A stretch of DNA of 64,000 nucleotides from Dysgonomonas sp. BGC7 (GTDB taxonomy: Bacteria; Bacteroidota; Bacteroidia; Bacteroidales; Dysgonomonadaceae). The DNA lies in NCBI RefSeq assembly GCF_001261735.1, contig NZ_CVRP01000006.1:62001-126000 (forward strand). Direction: 5' to 3'. Position 1 is the first letter of the stretch. The number at the start of each line of letters is the position of its first letter. Positions 7,742 to 14,692 of this stretch are shown here, one piece after another. Made by a program: the position numbers and the translations under genes. The notes under the pieces are model-generated. The model saw only the letters and a list, made by a program, of their open reading frames with translations, was not told the origin of the DNA and did not search any database.

Positions 7742-7823
7742 ATATCAAATGTAATTAAAAATGACATGTCTCTATTAATTGAATATCATTTTTTCTTTTC
7801 AACTGATAAACCACCCATTTAAA

Positions 7824-7926
7824 AAGAGAATAATAAAAGCAAGGTTTTGATAAATAATACTCTTTCGTAGAAAGGAAGATTATTTATTCAAACTCGCAGA
7901 GCTAGACCTTGCTGAATTATTCTCTT
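7824..7926. repeat. Large imperfect inverted repeat (about 103 bp)
   Basis: The left arm AAGAGAATAAT (7824-7834), GCAAGGT (7839-7845) and ATAAATAAT (7850-7858) is mirrored by ATTATTTAT (7879-7887), ACCTTGC (7906-7912) and ATTATTCTCTT (7916-7926). One side has an extra ~12-base insert (near CTCGCAGAGCTAG, itself partly palindromic), so the folded strand would have a bulge. The stretch 7742-8053 holds no gene, just this structure and the promoter at 7993. It could be a recombination site, a bidirectional terminator or a small RNA gene. Confidence 0.6.
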
Positions 7927-7992
7927 GATTATATCTTCGTGTTCAAATGAAAGAAAGACAATAGTACACATTTACTGTCACAAAACGATATT

Positions 7993-8025
7993 TTTGACAA
8001 TCAATATTTTACAGGTTTATATTTG
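7993..8025 (+). promoter_or_regulatory. Bacteroidetes-type promoter for the HTH gene pair
   Basis: TTTG (7993-7996), 21 bases, then TATATTTG (8018-8025) fits the Bacteroidetes -33/-7 pattern. It sits about 29 bases upstream of the ATG at 8054, a normal leader length. It is one of the clearest promoters in the element. Confidence 0.7.
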
Positions 8026-8053
8026 TTGGAAAAACAAGTAAAACCAAACAAAT

Positions 8054-8338
8054 ATGAATATTATCGCAATAGAAAAAGACGCTTTTGAATCCTTCAAGAA
8101 GATATTGGAGCAAATGGCCTCATTAGCTCCAAAGCAATCCTCTAATAACACACATCTCATTGAACAGGAATGGATAGAGGGTAAAGAATTGGCTACCTCT
8201 CTGAATATATCTCTACGTCATTTACAAACACTGCGAGAAAATGGAAAACTTTCATTCTCTACCATCGGAAAGAAAGTCTATTATCGGATTGCCGAAGTGA
8301 AGTCATTATTGGAAGAACATAAAATCAGCTCAAAATAA
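8054..8338 (+). CDS. Excisionase-like helix-turn-helix protein 1
   Basis: The 94-residue protein has a helical N terminus and an HTH_17/excisionase-like domain at about residues 38-90: WIEGKELATSLNISLRHLQTL, then RENGKLSFSTIGKKVYYRIA and EVKSLLEEH. Such tandem small HTH proteins lie near the integrase in Bacteroidetes tyrosine-recombinase elements and usually act as excision factors or operon regulators. It starts 29 bases after a good promoter and ends 7 bases before the second HTH gene, so the two form one transcription unit. Confidence 0.75.
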   Translation: MNIIAIEKDAFESFKKILEQMASLAPKQSSNNTHLIEQEWIEGKELATSLNISLRHLQTLRENGKLSFSTIGKKVYYRIAEVKSLLEEHKISSK

Positions 8339-8345
8339 CTTTTCC

Positions 8346-8645
8346 ATGCAACTATATACCAATCAGGATAGCCAAGAATTACTACAGGCATTAAACGATA
8401 CCCTGCCATATATTGAATACGTTTTGAAAACTCACAAGCCATTATTTGACGGTGAACGCTATCTGACAAGTGAAGAGCTATGCTCTATTCTCAAAATAAG
8501 TAGACGAACTTTACAGGATTATCGTAGCAATGGAGTTTTGCCATTTATCCAATTGCCTGGCAAAGTGTTGTTTCGGGAGTCAGATATTAGGACGGTGTTG
8601 GAAGAACGGTTTCGTCCGGGTTATAATTTTGATTATAAAGGATAA
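8346..8645 (+). CDS. Excisionase-like helix-turn-helix protein 2
   Basis: A 99-residue protein with the same architecture as its upstream neighbour: an N-terminal helix (SQELLQALNDTLPYIEYVLK) and an HTH_17 domain at about 40-88 (YLTSEELCSILKISRRTLQD, then YRSNGVLPFIQLPGKVLFRE and SDIRTVLEERF). The two proteins are clearly related but not near-identical, so they may form a heterodimer or bind neighbouring sites at the attachment region. It starts 7 bases after the first gene. The short stretch after the stop (8653-8679) has a small AAACTG/CAGTTT repeat that may end the transcript. Confidence 0.75.
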   Translation: MQLYTNQDSQELLQALNDTLPYIEYVLKTHKPLFDGERYLTSEELCSILKISRRTLQDYRSNGVLPFIQLPGKVLFRESDIRTVLEERFRPGYNFDYKG

Positions 8646-8711
8646 CTATCAAAACTGGATGAAGGAGAAGTTCAGTTTAAACAGGATCGGTATTACAATT
8701 ATAATACGAAG

Positions 8712-8745
8712 TTGGGTTTATAAGATATTTATATCCTATCTTTGC
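8712..8745 (+). promoter_or_regulatory. Bacteroidetes-type promoter upstream of the cyclase-family gene
   Basis: TTG (8712-8714), 22 bases, then a perfect TATCTTTGC (8737-8745). Transcription would start near 8752, giving a leader of about 160 bases before the gene at 8911, unusually long, with a tiny ORF right after the start point. Confidence 0.65.
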
Positions 8746-8758
8746 GACTGATTACAAT

Positions 8759-8806
8759 ATGAAAATGAAAAAAGTAGTAAAAGTTTATAATCCGGCCTTT
8801 TGGTGA
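8759..8806 (+). CDS. Possible 15-residue leader peptide
   Basis: Seven bases after the predicted transcription start, ATG at 8759 opens MKMKKVVKVYNPAFW and stops at TGA 8804-8806. The position, the basic N terminus, and the following GGTGA/TTCACC pair (8802-8846) are what a leader peptide with an attenuator would look like, but 15 codons can arise by chance. Function unknown. Confidence 0.25.
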   Translation: MKMKKVVKVYNPAFW

Positions 8807-8910
8807 TTGTGTTTACAGAACATTTTTTTACCTAAATATTTCACCTTGAATACTGGTTGTGCATATATAGCCATGTTTCGAGGCCTGTCGAATTATAAAT
8901 AAAAAACAAA

Positions 8911-9453
8911 ATGAATTTGCATATTGAATTAGATTCCAGCCATCCCGCATATGAATGGTTGGAAAAACAAGCCGATAAAATCGGTGCCAAAGGTCACTTC
9001 GGGACACATATCGATTGTTATACTTCCTCTCCGTCTGAAAATAAATATAACCTCCCTATTTATCTGATGAATTGTATCAATGGTATGTCCTCGGCTGAAA
9101 CCATACAATCATTGTCCCAGTTGAACGGACAGGCGCTTATCCTCTATACGGGTAATCTCCATAGAAACGGATATGGGACGCAAGAGTATTTCGGAGCTGA
9201 CACAACTTTATCTCGGGAAGCATTGACTTTGATACTGGAAAAGAAACCCTCTTTTATATTGATCGATTCTTATGGTATCGGGCATCATGGAGAGAACCAT
9301 CAAAGTCTGGATAAGCAATGTGAGGCATCCGGTTGTTATGTAATTGAGAATATTTGTATTGCTCCTGAAGAAGTTCAGAAGATACAACGTATCAATATCG
9401 AATTTGATCTTGACTATCCTTCTTCGGGTAAACCGTGTAAAGTAACATATTGA
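8911..9453 (+). CDS. Cyclase-family (kynurenine formamidase-like) protein
   Basis: The 180-residue protein carries GHFGTHIDCYTSS at residues about 28-40, close to the metal-binding HxGTHxDxPxH motif of the cyclase family (kynurenine formamidase, polyketide cyclase-like hydrolases). Later it has ALILYTG (about 75), a DSYGIG turn and ENICIAPEEV, as in this family. The motif is incomplete: Pro and the last His are replaced (DCYTSS), so metal binding or activity may be altered, and the protein is somewhat shorter than typical members (about 200-250). It is a single cargo gene with its own promoter and a shared terminator with the recombinase. Confidence 0.6.
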   Translation: MNLHIELDSSHPAYEWLEKQADKIGAKGHFGTHIDCYTSSPSENKYNLPIYLMNCINGMSSAETIQSLSQLNGQALILYTGNLHRNGYGTQEYFGADTTLSREALTLILEKKPSFILIDSYGIGHHGENHQSLDKQCEASGCYVIENICIAPEEVQKIQRINIEFDLDYPSSGKPCKVTY

Positions 9454-9463
9454 TGTAAAATAA

Positions 9464-9498
9464 GAATAGGCTGATTCCATTGTAGAATCAGCCTATTC
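9464..9498. terminator. Bidirectional terminator between cyclase gene and integrase
   Basis: Perfect 14-bp stem GAATAGGCTGATTC/GAATCAGCCTATTC with a 7-base loop, flanked by A and T tracts, between the convergent cyclase-family and recombinase genes. Confidence 0.85.
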
Positions 9499-9502
9499 CC
9501 TT

Positions 9503-10720
9503 TTATTTAGCAAAGCTCTTTCTTACTCCCTGCATATCTCGAAGAATACTCCGGTCCATTACTTTTGCATATCGTTGTGTCATCTTTGTGCTGGTATGAC
9601 CTAGCATTTTAGCTACATTCTCTAATGATACATTGTTCGCTAAGGCAACTACAGTCGAGAATGTGTGCCGCCCGGTGTGCGTGGTCAGGTGCTTCTTAAT
9701 TCCGCACATATCAGCGATTTCTTTCAAGTACGAATTAAGCTTTTGATTCGCCATTACAGGTAATAGAATCCCTTTCTTCTGGCAATACGGATGCCCTTCA
9801 TATTTCGCTAAAATCTGCAAAGGAATATCAAGCAGAGGAACATTGCACATAATTTTTGTTTTTTGTCTTGCTTTACGAATCCATAAATTACCCTCATTGT
9901 CGGGAACAATATGTTCCTCTTTCAGTTCTGATACATCTATGAAGGCAAGCCCAGTCCAGCACGGGAAAAGAAAAACATCGCGAACTAATTCCAAGCGGGG
10001 AATATCAAATTCTTTGGAGCGAAGCATTTCCAATTCTTCTTTAGTTAAGAACTCCTTGTGTACTTCCTGTTCATGGAATCGGATATTGACAAATGGATTC
10101 TTCGTCATCCAATCATTTGCCAAAGCCAGATTGGTAATCTTCTTGATCACCTTCATGTAACGAATCAGGGTGTTTTCCGATAATCCTTTCTCCACTTTCA
10201 AGAAGTGAATATAGTCTTGTATAAATGCGTGATTGACCTCTTTGAGCAGAATATCTTTAATTCGATATTTTTTCAAAGTCATTTCCTTCATGTATTTCAG
10301 ACAAGTATCAAAGCGAGAGATAGTAACTTTGGCATAATCTATCCCGATTAGCTCCCTACATTTGTCGTTATGTTCCTGAAACACCTGAAAAAACATTTTG
10401 TGTTCTTCGTCCAAGCCAAGAAATTTCCGCTTGATCTCCATTGGATTGATTAGCTTGTCTTCCAACTCTAAGTTTCGATGAATGTCCAATAAACGGAGTT
10501 TTACCGAATCGAGATAACGGTTGATTTCCATAGATGCGGCGTCTTTGCCTGTGCATCGTTCTTTCTTTTGATTCCACAGATTTGGTTTTACAGCTCTTTT
10601 TAGCTGCATCTCGGCTAATTGTCCACCAATAGAGATACGCAACATAATTGGATTCTCTCCTGATTTTAATGCTCGTGTTTTTCTAATAAAGAAAAGCACG
10701 TTAAAAGTTTGACGTTTCAT
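9503..10720 (-). CDS. Tyrosine recombinase / integrase of the element
   Basis: A 405-residue phage-type integrase of the Bacteroidetes kind. The N-terminal arm-binding region (about 1-100) starts TFNVLFFIRKTRALKSGENP, the SAM-like core-binding domain follows (about 110-205), then the catalytic domain (about 215-400). Catalytic residues visible are Lys in ARQKTKIMCNVP, the HxxR box HLTTHTGRHTFST, His in MLGHTSTKMTQ and the nucleophile Tyr in RYAKV. The usual first Arg is missing: the site reads CWTGLAFIDVSEL, with Ala where classic enzymes have Arg, as is common in Bacteroides integrases. It reads away from tRNA-Phe, so its attachment site should lie between 10,720 and 10,958. Confidence 0.93.
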   Translation of the reverse strand: MKRQTFNVLFFIRKTRALKSGENPIMLRISIGGQLAEMQLKRAVKPNLWNQKKERCTGKDAASMEINRYLDSVKLRLLDIHRNLELEDKLINPMEIKRKFLGLDEEHKMFFQVFQEHNDKCRELIGIDYAKVTISRFDTCLKYMKEMTLKKYRIKDILLKEVNHAFIQDYIHFLKVEKGLSENTLIRYMKVIKKITNLALANDWMTKNPFVNIRFHEQEVHKEFLTKEELEMLRSKEFDIPRLELVRDVFLFPCWTGLAFIDVSELKEEHIVPDNEGNLWIRKARQKTKIMCNVPLLDIPLQILAKYEGHPYCQKKGILLPVMANQKLNSYLKEIADMCGIKKHLTTHTGRHTFSTVVALANNVSLENVAKMLGHTSTKMTQRYAKVMDRSILRDMQGVRKSFAK

Positions 10721-10806
10721 ACGCTATAAATTAATGGTTTAAAGATACTTAAACCATGCCTTTTGGCGTGCATTCAACGATAAGACAATCAGAGACTTAT
10801 AACGCA

Positions 10807-10847
10807 AATCGTGGACACTTTTTTTGTGGACAAAATTGTCCACGATT
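10807..10847. other. Nested inverted repeats near the integrase start (candidate recombinase sites)
   Basis: GTGGACAA-AA-TTGTCCAC (10826-10843) is an 8-bp inverted repeat. A second arm AATCGTGGAC (10807-10816) is mirrored by GTCCACGATT (10838-10847), so GTGGAC appears three times in 41 bases. The place, between the integrase start and its tRNA target, suits recombinase or excision-factor binding sites, or an operator for the integrase gene. Confidence 0.45.
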
Positions 10848-10901
10848 TAGCCTTGCGGAATTGCCTAATATTGCCTAAAAAGTGGGGGTGTTGGAAAAAG
10901 A

Positions 10902-10933
10902 AAATCCCTGAAACGTTTTATTTTCAGGGATTT
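10902..10933 (-). terminator. Terminator after tRNA-Phe
   Basis: AAATCCCTGAAA (10902-10913) pairs with TTTCAGGGATTT (10922-10933); on the minus strand the hairpin is followed by TTTTCTTTTT. It lies 25 bases downstream of the tRNA and would end its transcript. Confidence 0.75.
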
Positions 10934-10957
10934 ACCAAATTTGAAATCTTTTAAAAG

Positions 10958-11030
10958 TGGTGCCACCAGGAATCGAACCGGGGACACAAGGATTTTCAGT
11001 CCTTTGCTCTACCAACTGAGCTATGGCACC
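10958..11030 (-). tRNA. tRNA-Phe (GAA)
   Basis: A 73-base cloverleaf: acceptor GGTGCCA/TGGCACC, D arm with AGTTGGTA, anticodon loop CTGAAAA (anticodon GAA), T arm with TTCGATT, discriminator A. CCA is not encoded. A perfect promoter lies upstream (11059-11090). Its 3' end is the probable integration target of the neighbouring element. Confidence 0.97.
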
Positions 11031-11058
11031 ATAGTACTGTAGTTTTGTGTTTGCGTGT

Positions 11059-11090
11059 GCAAAGATAGAATATATTTTACATTATCCAAA
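11059..11090 (-). promoter_or_regulatory. Promoter of tRNA-Phe
   Basis: On the minus strand: TTTG (11087-11090), 19 bases, TATCTTTGC (11059-11067), an exact Bacteroidetes consensus, about 29 bases before the tRNA 5' end. Confidence 0.85.
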
Positions 11091-11238
11091 AATATACTGT
11101 GAAATATTTAAAGATTGTATTCTATATTTCCTTGCGTATAATATTCATTTTACAATAATAATCTTATTATCAGAGTATTCATAATACAATAAAACTACTT
11201 ACTCTTCTCTATAAATAAAATACTGAACAGTATTTTAT

Positions 11239-11685
11239 TTATTTAGCAAGACACACGTTTATTGCATTCATGCCTCTCGGGCCTCGTTCTAATTCGAAAT
11301 TAACAATATCGCTTTCAGAAATATCTCCCTGTACATTGCTTTTGTGAAAAAAGTATTTTTCTACACTATTCAGATCCTTAATAAAGCCAAAACCTTTAGA
11401 TGAATCAAAAAATTCAACTCTTCCTTTCAATTCTGTAGGCTCGTCTACTTCAGTCTTTTTAGGAGTAGAGACTAAAATATCTTCTATTTCTATTTCTTCT
11501 TTATTTTGAAAATCAGGAGGAGTATCTGTTATCACTCCATTTTCGTCAACATATGCAATCATATCTTCAAAAGAAGTATTACCTGCATTAGCTTTTCTAT
11601 CTTCTTTACGTTGTTGTTTTTCAAGACGTTTACTTTGCTTTTTCTTTTCTATTTCTCTTTTATTAAATGAATTTGATTTTGCCAT
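11239..11685 (-). CDS. Cold-shock domain protein with basic N-terminal extension
   Basis: The C-terminal ~65 residues (about 80-148) form a cold-shock (OB-fold) domain: LKGRVEFFDSSKGFGFIKDL with the RNP1-like KGFGFI, then EKYFFHKSNV (RNP2-like FFH) and DIVNFELERGPRGMNAINV. Ahead of it, about 35 residues are almost all Lys/Arg/Glu (KREIEKKKQSKRLEKQQRK), followed by an acidic linker. The domain binds single-stranded RNA or DNA as a chaperone; the basic tail, common in Bacteroidetes versions, probably adds nucleic-acid affinity. The 5' flank has TATATTTG (minus, 11720-11727) as a possible -7 element 35 bases upstream. Confidence 0.88.
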   Translation of the reverse strand: MAKSNSFNKREIEKKKQSKRLEKQQRKEDRKANAGNTSFEDMIAYVDENGVITDTPPDFQNKEEIEIEDILVSTPKKTEVDEPTELKGRVEFFDSSKGFGFIKDLNSVEKYFFHKSNVQGDISESDIVNFELERGPRGMNAINVCLAK

Positions 11686-12053
11686 TTATATTTATTTAAA
11701 TTTAGTATTACTATTTATACAAATATATCATAATCAGAAGATTATAACTAAAAACAATAAAACCTAAAAATTATCTAGCTTCTTTATTTCAATTATGTAG
11801 AAAGTCTACCGGTAAGTAATATAATACTCTCTCGAGTATTTAATATAATATGACTCAAATAATATACATTGTTATTTAATTATAGCAAGTATATCTTGAA
11901 TAAGAAGAAAACGAAATAATTTGAAATATAGATCATTTACTGATGTACCAAAGGTAATCATTTTTTTTCGGTAATTTTGCCTTATATATTTCTTTTTCAG
12001 AAGATAGATAAATTTATCTTAGAAAAATAAACATATATTTACCAATATATATA
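11686..12053. other. AT-rich intergenic region between divergent genes
   Basis: No gene is seen. It contains the leader side of the cold-shock gene (possible minus -7 element 11720-11727) and a TAATTTTGC element (11972-11980, plus strand) upstream of the DUF2284 gene, without a convincing -33 partner. Confidence 0.5.
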
Positions 12054-12638
12054 ATGATAATGTATATTTTAAATAATTATATAGTTCATATTGATACCAA
12101 AAATTACATTGCAGATTACAGGAATCCTGAAAAGTTCATCGGATTTTGCAAGCAATGTAATAAATACAATAATTGCTGGGCATGTCCTCCTTATAATTTT
12201 GATACTGAATATAATATTACAAAATACAATAGAGTATATATTATAGGAACAAAGATAATCCCTTCTGAAACTATAAGATCAAGATGCGACAATGCAGAAA
12301 ATAGCAAACAAACAGGTGCAGATATAATAACTCATGTAAGGAGTAAATTAGATAGACAATTATTAGATCTGGAAATAAAATACCCGGAAAGTAGAGCTTT
12401 TTTTGCCGGTACGTGCCATGTATGTGGTAAAGAAGATTGTACCCGACTAACGAATAATCCTTGCCGCTATCCGGAAAAAATACGCCATTCTTTAGAATCC
12501 TTTGGATTCGATATAGGAAAAACCACCAAAGAATTGCTCGATATAGAACTCAAGTGGAGCAATGACGGCTTACTCCCTGAATACTTTACTTTGGTAAGTG
12601 CACTATTTACAAATGAGGAAATAGATATTCAATTATAG
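12054..12638 (+). CDS. DUF2284 family predicted metal-binding protein
   Basis: The 194-residue protein is rich in patterned cysteines: FCKQCNKYNNCWACPPYNF at about 31-49, and TCHVCGKEDCTRL plus NNPCRYPEK at about 120-145. This matches the DUF2284 family of predicted metal-binding (perhaps Fe-S or zinc) proteins, often found in anaerobes, with the conserved CPP and CRYP motifs. The biochemical role is unknown. It is a single gene ending at a strong terminator shared with the convergent thiL. The start could also be the second Met (12060). Confidence 0.82.
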   Translation: MIMYILNNYIVHIDTKNYIADYRNPEKFIGFCKQCNKYNNCWACPPYNFDTEYNITKYNRVYIIGTKIIPSETIRSRCDNAENSKQTGADIITHVRSKLDRQLLDLEIKYPESRAFFAGTCHVCGKEDCTRLTNNPCRYPEKIRHSLESFGFDIGKTTKELLDIELKWSNDGLLPEYFTLVSALFTNEEIDIQL

Positions 12639-12642
12639 AAAA

Positions 12643-12671
12643 GAGAGATACCTCTTATTTTGGTATCTCTC
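12643..12671. terminator. Bidirectional terminator between DUF2284 gene and thiL
   Basis: 10-bp stem GAGAGATACC/GGTATCTCTC (12643-12652 and 12662-12671) with a 9-base loop, between two convergent genes. Confidence 0.75.
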
Positions 12672-12708
12672 CTATTATGTATAATCAGGTGGAAACACTG
12701 ATAAACAT

Positions 12709-13737
12709 TTATTTACCTATCGAATCCCATCCCTGAGCTTTCAGTTCTATCTCTGCACCATCGCGAGTTTCGAGCATAAGTCCATAATCTGCTTTAGTAA
12801 TATGCCCTATAACATGTACTCCTTTTATTTTCGAAACCTTATCGTGCATATAAAGAGGTACTGTAAATAATAATTCATAATCTTCACCTCCATTCATGGC
12901 CACAGTGGTAACGTTCATATTAAACTGTTCGGCCATCATTGCAGTCTGATAGTCGATAGGAATACGTTCTTCAAATACCCTGCACCCTACCCCACTCTGC
13001 TTGCAAATATGCTTAAGTTCGGACGACAAACCATCGGAAATATCAATCATCGAAGTAGGAACAATTCCATCGTCAGACAAGAACTTTACTATATCTTTAC
13101 GTGCCTCGGGCTTCAATTGACGCTCGAGTAAATATTCTTTCCCTGTAAAATCGGGCTGAAAATCCTTTTCACCATCATACACAGCTTTTTCACGCTCAAG
13201 AATCTGTAAGCCCATGAAAGCTGCACCCAAATCTCCCGAAACACAAATAAGATCGGTATCTTTCGCACCGTTACGATAAGCTATTTTATCACTTTCTCCT
13301 TCGCCAAGACAAGTAATACTGATTGTAAGCCCTGTAAGCGAAGCAGAAGTATCACCTCCTACTATATCTACCCCATGATGTTCGCATGCCAGATAAAGCC
13401 CTTCATAAAAAGCCTCCATATCTTCTACCGAGAAACGTTTAGAGATACCTATAGATACCGTTATCTGTTTCGGTTGACCATTCATAGCATAAATATCCGA
13501 AAAGTTGACCATAGCCGACTTATATCCCAAATGCTTTAAAGGAACATACATCAAATCGAAATGAATACCCTCGAGCAACAGATCTGTAGTAACAAGAGTT
13601 TTTTTATCGCCATATAATAATACGGCAGCATCATCTCCTACCCCTTTCTCTGAGCTCGTATTTTTCAATTCTACACTCTTAGTGAGATGTTCTATAAGTC
13701 CAAATTCACCTAAACTGGATATTTCTGTTCGTTGCAT
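12709..13737 (-). CDS. thiL: Thiamine-monophosphate kinase
   Basis: The 342-residue protein has the ThiL hallmarks: GVGDDAAVLLYGDKKTLVTT with the metal-binding DD, LLLEGIHFDL, the helix LGYKSAMVNFSDIYAMNGQP, VDIVGGDTSAS, and late DISDGLSSELKHICKQS and GGEDYELLFTVP. It phosphorylates thiamine phosphate to thiamine diphosphate with ATP, the last step of cofactor synthesis, in the cytoplasm. The length is normal. No other thi gene is near. A TAACTTTGC element (minus, 13766-13774) 29 bases upstream is a likely -7 box. Confidence 0.95.
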   Translation of the reverse strand: MQRTEISSLGEFGLIEHLTKSVELKNTSSEKGVGDDAAVLLYGDKKTLVTTDLLLEGIHFDLMYVPLKHLGYKSAMVNFSDIYAMNGQPKQITVSIGISKRFSVEDMEAFYEGLYLACEHHGVDIVGGDTSASLTGLTISITCLGEGESDKIAYRNGAKDTDLICVSGDLGAAFMGLQILEREKAVYDGEKDFQPDFTGKEYLLERQLKPEARKDIVKFLSDDGIVPTSMIDISDGLSSELKHICKQSGVGCRVFEERIPIDYQTAMMAEQFNMNVTTVAMNGGEDYELLFTVPLYMHDKVSKIKGVHVIGHITKADYGLMLETRDGAEIELKAQGWDSIGK

Positions 13738-13765
13738 TTGTTGTTATCATTTTATAATGAGAGAT

Positions 13766-13774
13766 GCAAAGTTA
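13766..13774 (-). promoter_or_regulatory. -7 element for thiL
   Basis: Minus-strand TAACTTTGC, matching TAnnTTTGC, 29 bases before the thiL ATG. No clear -33 TTTG is seen. Confidence 0.5.
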
Positions 13775-13816
13775 AGTATTTGTTTAATATAAAAAAGATA
13801 CTATTGTAAAAACCAA

Positions 13817-14017
13817 ATTTTAACTAAAACCTGACAAACTTGTACACTATCAAGCCCCTCTTCGTCTCCCCAAAGGGGGAGAAACTGCTGACGTAAAAAA
13901 TTTGTTCCTCCTATGCTAACTGTTAACTGATTACTGTTAACTGATCAATTTTCAACCCTCTTGGCTTTGCCTAAGCCTCCCTTTTGGGGAGGTTGGAGGG
14001 GCTTTATAGATAAAGTT
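13817..14017 (-). repeat. Dispersed ~200-bp intergenic repeat, copy 1
   Basis: Read on the minus strand, this stretch matches copies 2 (47,382) and 3 (61,454) nearly throughout: CTTTATCTATAAAGCCCCTC, a CCTCCC/GGGAGG-type hairpin, a conserved core with TTAACAGTAATCAGT and GCATAGGAGGAAC, a second CTCCCC/GGGGAG hairpin, GAGGGGCT, and a conserved tail GTCAGGTTTTAGTTAAAAT. AGCCCCTC and GAGGGGCT form inverted ends. No ORF of note. It fills most of the gap between thiL and the secreted-protein gene at 14086. Confidence 0.9.
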
Positions 14018-14028
14018 CTGTAAACCCA

Positions 14029-14065
14029 TAAAAAAAAGCCCTTATCAGTATTTGATAAGAGCTTT
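14029..14065 (-). terminator. Terminator of the secreted DUF3836-like gene
   Basis: On the minus strand AAAGCTCTTATCA pairs with TGATAAGGGCTTT and is followed by a T run; it lies 20 bases after the stop at 14086. Confidence 0.75.
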
Positions 14066-14085
14066 CAATATTGCAATGCTTTACA

Positions 14086-14526
14086 TTACTTCTGAGCCAT
14101 AAATTCACCATTATTGTCTATCTTGATATGTTTTACTACCAACAGGCCTCCCTGATTGTCATATACATGTATGAATTGTTCTATTTTCGAAGACCAGCTG
14201 CTCATATTATTATCCCACTCTGTATATGTCAAATAATCTACATTTCCGCTATTATTATACACATAGTCATATTTATTCACTGCTTCCCATCCGGTCTTAC
14301 TATCCCACACATATGAAACTTTCTTTTGCATATTTCCATTAGCATCGTAATGATAAACCGATTTGCTTATAGCTTTTGAAATAGCTTCATCGTAGGTAAT
14401 AAATTCTTTAACGCATCCTATCTCCGTTTTTTCTATATTGGAATAAACCTTCTGAGTATTTGCTGCTGATAAATTTACTATTGAAAAAAGTATTGTTGCT
14501 ACTGCTGATAAAATAATTGTTTTCAT
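14086..14526 (-). CDS. Secreted DUF3836-like protein
   Basis: A 146-residue protein with a clear signal peptide (MKTIILSAVATILFSIVNLS, cleavage near AANT). The mature part repeats short beta-strand units with Tyr, Asp and Asn: SVYHYDANGNMQKKVSYVWD, KYDYVYNNSGNVDYLTYTEW and QFIHVYDNQGGLLVVKHIKI. This resembles the DUF3836 family and the YD-type KYxYxYDxxGN units of Bacteroidetes secreted proteins. It is probably exported to the periplasm or surface; function unknown. It is a single gene with its own terminator, and repeat copy 1 lies just beyond it. Confidence 0.7.
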   Translation of the reverse strand: MKTIILSAVATILFSIVNLSAANTQKVYSNIEKTEIGCVKEFITYDEAISKAISKSVYHYDANGNMQKKVSYVWDSKTGWEAVNKYDYVYNNSGNVDYLTYTEWDNNMSSWSSKIEQFIHVYDNQGGLLVVKHIKIDNNGEFMAQK

Positions 14527-14616
14527 AACTTGTATTTTTTTATTGATTGTTGTTTATAATATTTTCAATTCTTATTTAAGCGCTTTCTGAAAATATGACG
14601 TTGCAATAATAAAAAT

Positions 14617-14659
14617 GGTTACAATATTTTGATTTATTTTTTTCAAAAATATTGTAACC
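14617..14659 (-). terminator. Terminator after the SGNH hydrolase gene
   Basis: GGTTACAATATTTT (14617-14630) pairs with AAAATATTGTAACC (14646-14659) around a T-rich loop, 33 bases after the stop at 14693. Confidence 0.7.
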
Positions 14660-14692
14660 AACTAAAATACAATTATATAATTTATAAAAAAA

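Larger units (their letters stand above)
1..10957. mobile_element. Right part of an integrative mobilisable/conjugative element at tRNA-Phe
   Basis: This stretch carries a tyrosine recombinase whose start faces tRNA-Phe, two excisionase-like HTH genes, another HTH gene, an RteC-like regulator (frameshifted), a BfmA/BtgA-type mobilisation protein and a DUF5712 relaxase-like protein, plus metabolic and regulatory cargo. That set is typical of Bacteroidetes mobilisable or conjugative elements, which often insert at the 3' end of a tRNA gene. No conjugation (tra) or coupling-protein gene is visible, so it is either mobilisable only or the transfer genes lie to the left. The left attachment site is outside the window; no second copy of the tRNA-Phe 3' end was seen between 1 and 10,900. 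The right boundary is inferred, not proved. Confidence 0.75.
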
